In this document: in pieces, positions 62,008 to 64,000 of the stretch
Numbering within the stretch: the first letter of the stretch is position 1
Layout of the letters: the number at the start of each line of letters is the position of its first letter
Source of the DNA: Halioglobus sp.
GTDB lineage: Bacteria > Pseudomonadota > Gammaproteobacteria > Pseudomonadales > Halieaceae
DNA: 64,000 nt
Direction of reading: 5' to 3'
Assembly: GCA_002699145.1 (NCBI GenBank)
Contig: PABK01000058.1
Coordinates: 116,427-180,426, forward strand
The notes under the pieces: model-generated
What the model saw: the letters and a program-made list of their open reading frames with translations, nothing else
The model's database searches: none
Told to the model about the DNA's origin: nothing
Program-made: the position numbers and the translations under genes

Positions 62008-63195
62008 TCAGTAGCGGAAACGCCGCTGCGCCCCGGCGCGGCGCTCGGCGAGCTGGGCGCGCCGGCCCTGTGCGTCGATGCGTTTCACCCCCTCGGGCAG
62101 GTGCGCGGCCAATTCCCCCAGCGGTACCTGCTCGCAATGGGGCGTCGGGCATTCGGCGGCGCCGATCCAGCGCACCGTGATATAGCCCTCCCCATGTCCC
62201 GAGGGATCCAGCCAGTTGGGCACACCGGGGTCGTCGTGGGCCACTACCAGCAACAGCTCGCCACTGTCCTCCAGCACCGCGTGATGGCAGTTGGTGCTGC
62301 ACAGGCGGTAGCGGTAGTCCATGGTCTCCCACCAGTAATTGCCGAACTCCACCGACCAGAAACGCGCCGCGGGGGGCGTGACGCGCACCAGCAGCGCCTC
62401 GTCCGCGGGCACGCGCCAGTAGCAGATCAACGGCTCGCCCCCGGGCGTGGCGTCGATGGCGTTATCGTCCAGCTGGCGGTAGGACAGGAAATGGTTGGGC
62501 CGCGCCTGCCAGCGGTCCAGCATGTCGGCCCAGTAGGTCGTGGATGCGCGCACCCAGTTGGCCGCGCGATCCAGTCCCTGGCACAGTGTATCGATATCGA
62601 ACCGCGGCCCGCCCGCCTCCGCGTCCAGGCAGTCGATACGCGCGTCCATGGGCGCCTCGTTGACCCAGTCGGCGAAAAACTGCCGCACGGTGACGCGCCA
62701 GGCGCCCGGGGTGGTGCGAATCCAGTTGCCCGGGTGTTCGTCGGGAGACAGCACGATCTCGAAACTGCCGTCCTCGGCGACGTCGATTTCATCGTCCACC
62801 AGGCTGCCCACCACCGCCCCGCCCCAGGGCGTGACGCCGTCCTCGAGCACGGTCACCGCGAAGTAGCGTGCCGTGCCGCGCTGGCCGCTGATGCGATAGG
62901 TGTGTGCGCCGTCCACGGGCGCGCCGACATAGAGCGCATCGGCGTTGTCGCCGCCCTGTTTGCGCAACGGGTCGAAGTAGTGCAGCAGCTCCGGGCAGGC
63001 CGGGTCATTGTTGTCCAGGTGAAACTGCAAGCCCAGGGCGATATTGCGCGCCATCAGGCGCAGGCCCTTGGCGCGATCCAGGTCGCCGATGGGGGCGGTG
63101 TCGCGAAACACCGTTTCACCGGCGGCCTGCAGTTGCGCGCAGAAATCGCTCCAGGCCTGGCGCAGTTGCTCGTCGTTGGGATTGTCGCCGTACAT
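62008..63195 (-). CDS. DUF1214-type protein b
   Basis: 395 residues, paralogue of the protein at 53716-54831. Shared blocks include QGGDNADALYV, the HTYRISGQRGTARYFAVTV region, DARIDCLDAEAG and AHDDPGVPNWLDPSGHG. No signal peptide. Its ATG directly follows the TGA of the YihY-type gene, and sulfotransferase C comes next, so the three are probably one operon. The C-terminal 30 residues are arginine-rich and differ from copy a. Confidence 0.8.
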   Translation of the reverse strand: MYGDNPNDEQLRQAWSDFCAQLQAAGETVFRDTAPIGDLDRAKGLRLMARNIALGLQFHLDNNDPACPELLHYFDPLRKQGGDNADALYVGAPVDGAHTYRISGQRGTARYFAVTVLEDGVTPWGGAVVGSLVDDEIDVAEDGSFEIVLSPDEHPGNWIRTTPGAWRVTVRQFFADWVNEAPMDARIDCLDAEAGGPRFDIDTLCQGLDRAANWVRASTTYWADMLDRWQARPNHFLSYRQLDDNAIDATPGGEPLICYWRVPADEALLVRVTPPAARFWSVEFGNYWWETMDYRYRLCSTNCHHAVLEDSGELLLVVAHDDPGVPNWLDPSGHGEGYITVRWIGAAECPTPHCEQVPLGELAAHLPEGVKRIDAQGRRAQLAERRAGAQRRFRY

Positions 63196-64000
63196 TCAGT
63201 TCCCTGCGGATTCTGCTTTGTGTGCGGGTACCGGGGACGTGTCCGTTTCACCTCCCCGCCGCGCCTCCAGTTCTGCCGCGCTGAGCTTGTACACCCGCCG
63301 CGCGTAGCGCCTGGGCACGGGTTCCGCGCCTTCCTCGTCGGCGGTGACACTCACCACCTCGGCCCCGAAAAAAAGGATGATGGCGGTGTAGTAGACCCAC
63401 AGCATCAGCACGAGCACCGAGGCGGCGGCCCCGCCGAGCTGGCTCAATTCGCTGCGCGCGATGATCATACCGATGGCGTACTTGCCCAACAACAGCATCA
63501 CCGCCACCAGCACGCTGCCCTGCAGCTTGCTGCGCCGCGACAGGTGCACATCGGGCAGAAAGTGAAACATCGCGTAGATGACACCACTGATGAGCGTAAT
63601 CATCAACAGCATCTGCAGCACCTGAACGACAATCACTGCGGCATCGTTGAGGATGCTGAAAAGGTAATCGTGAAACACCATGACCGCCGAATCCAGCACC
63701 AGCGATACGATCAACAGGAAACCCAGGCTGACGATGATGCCCAGCGACATGACGCGGTCGATGGCCTGCTTCACCAGACCCGCGCTGGGCATGGATTCCA
63801 CGCGGAAAATCTCGTTGAACGTCGTCTGCACCTGGATGAAGATATTGGTCGCGGAGAAGGCGAGCACGCCCAGGCCCAGCGCGAGTTTCCAGCCTCGCTG
63901 CTGCTCCTGGTCCAGCGTGCTGATCAGGACCTCGATACCCGCCGCAGCGCGCTCACCCATGAGCCCGGAAAACTGTTCGGCGATCTGCTCCTGGAAATTC
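63196..64000 (-). CDS. YihY/BrkB family inner-membrane protein, N-terminus outside the window
   Basis: The visible 267 residues are the C-terminal part of a YihY/virulence-factor-BrkB protein, with several helices (for example GWKLALGLGVLAFSATNIFIQV, split by charged loops) and the late SVLVLMLWVYYTAIILFFGAEV signature. The frame is open to the edge (NFQEQIAEQFSGLMGERAAAG region), so the start lies beyond 64000; an internal ATG at 63960 is not taken. The tail is charged and cytoplasmic. The role of the family is unsettled. Confidence 0.88.
   Translation of the reverse strand, partial: NFQEQIAEQFSGLMGERAAAGIEVLISTLDQEQQRGWKLALGLGVLAFSATNIFIQVQTTFNEIFRVESMPSAGLVKQAIDRVMSLGIIVSLGFLLIVSLVLDSAVMVFHDYLFSILNDAAVIVVQVLQMLLMITLISGVIYAMFHFLPDVHLSRRSKLQGSVLVAVMLLLGKYAIGMIIARSELSQLGGAAASVLVLMLWVYYTAIILFFGAEVVSVTADEEGAEPVPRRYARRVYKLSAAELEARRGGETDTSPVPAHKAESAGN

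Overview
The window reads as the chromosome of a GC-rich marine-type gammaproteobacterium. The conserved order alaS, lysC, csrA, tRNA-Ser (all on the minus strand, 10.9-16.0 kb), together with greB, a TonB-dependent receptor, a ChrR-type ECF sigma system and a large stock of sulfotransferase, SDR and DUF1214-type genes, suggests the Halieaceae (OM60/NOR5) or close relatives. That assignment is an inference from gene content, with no search behind it.

Positions 1 to about 10.9 kb are the right end of an integrative and conjugative element of the SPI-7/PFGI-1 class, inserted in the 3' end of tRNA-Ser(GCU). From the tRNA inward it carries a tyrosine integrase, a DUF1233-type excisionase, an S24 (CI/LexA-like) repressor divergent from a Cro/YdaS-like gene, then ParB, DUF2857, an STY4528-type replication protein, a PFL_4669/DUF1845 protein, a small probable ParR-like protein, a ParM/StbA ATPase, DUF3577 (STY4534), a short RadC and DUF6573. 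The left end lies outside the window. Operator-like palindromes sit at the promoters, and three consecutive small genes carry look-alike structured leaders.

From 11 to 33 kb lies core and housekeeping DNA: csrA, lysC, tandem repeats, alaS, HIT, Trm112, M23 peptidase, beta-lactamase-fold proteins, greB, a TonB receptor with an upstream Fur-box/promoter/terminator unit that looks like an iron-regulated small RNA, a large lipoprotein hydrolase, a uracil-DNA glycosylase-like gene, gcvP, a DUF3604 protein, a methyltransferase and an Old-Yellow-Enzyme family reductase. REP-type hairpin repeats recur at three intergenic places.

From 33.3 to 40.1 kb is a photo-oxidative stress locus. An ECF sigma factor and its ChrR anti-sigma are divergent from an operon of FAD oxidoreductase, DUF1365, cyclopropane-fatty-acid synthase, folE, DUF2878 and an exported protein. 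Both directions have matching TGATCC promoters.

From 40 to 64 kb is an accessory lipid/sulfotransferase region with five sulfotransferase-family genes, two SDRs and a decayed third, PldA, F420-type oxidoreductases, a Zn-dehydrogenase, a phosphotransferase, a phytoene-desaturase-like FAD enzyme and a TetR regulator. Two sulfotransferase/DUF1214 gene sets face each other (52.4-56.1 kb on plus, 60.7-63.2 kb on minus). Between them is an AT-richer four-gene membrane-stress module at 56.1-59.9 kb (ribbon-helix-helix protein, PspA, YqiJ, YqiK/flotillin) that looks inserted. A truncated YihY-family gene runs off the right edge.
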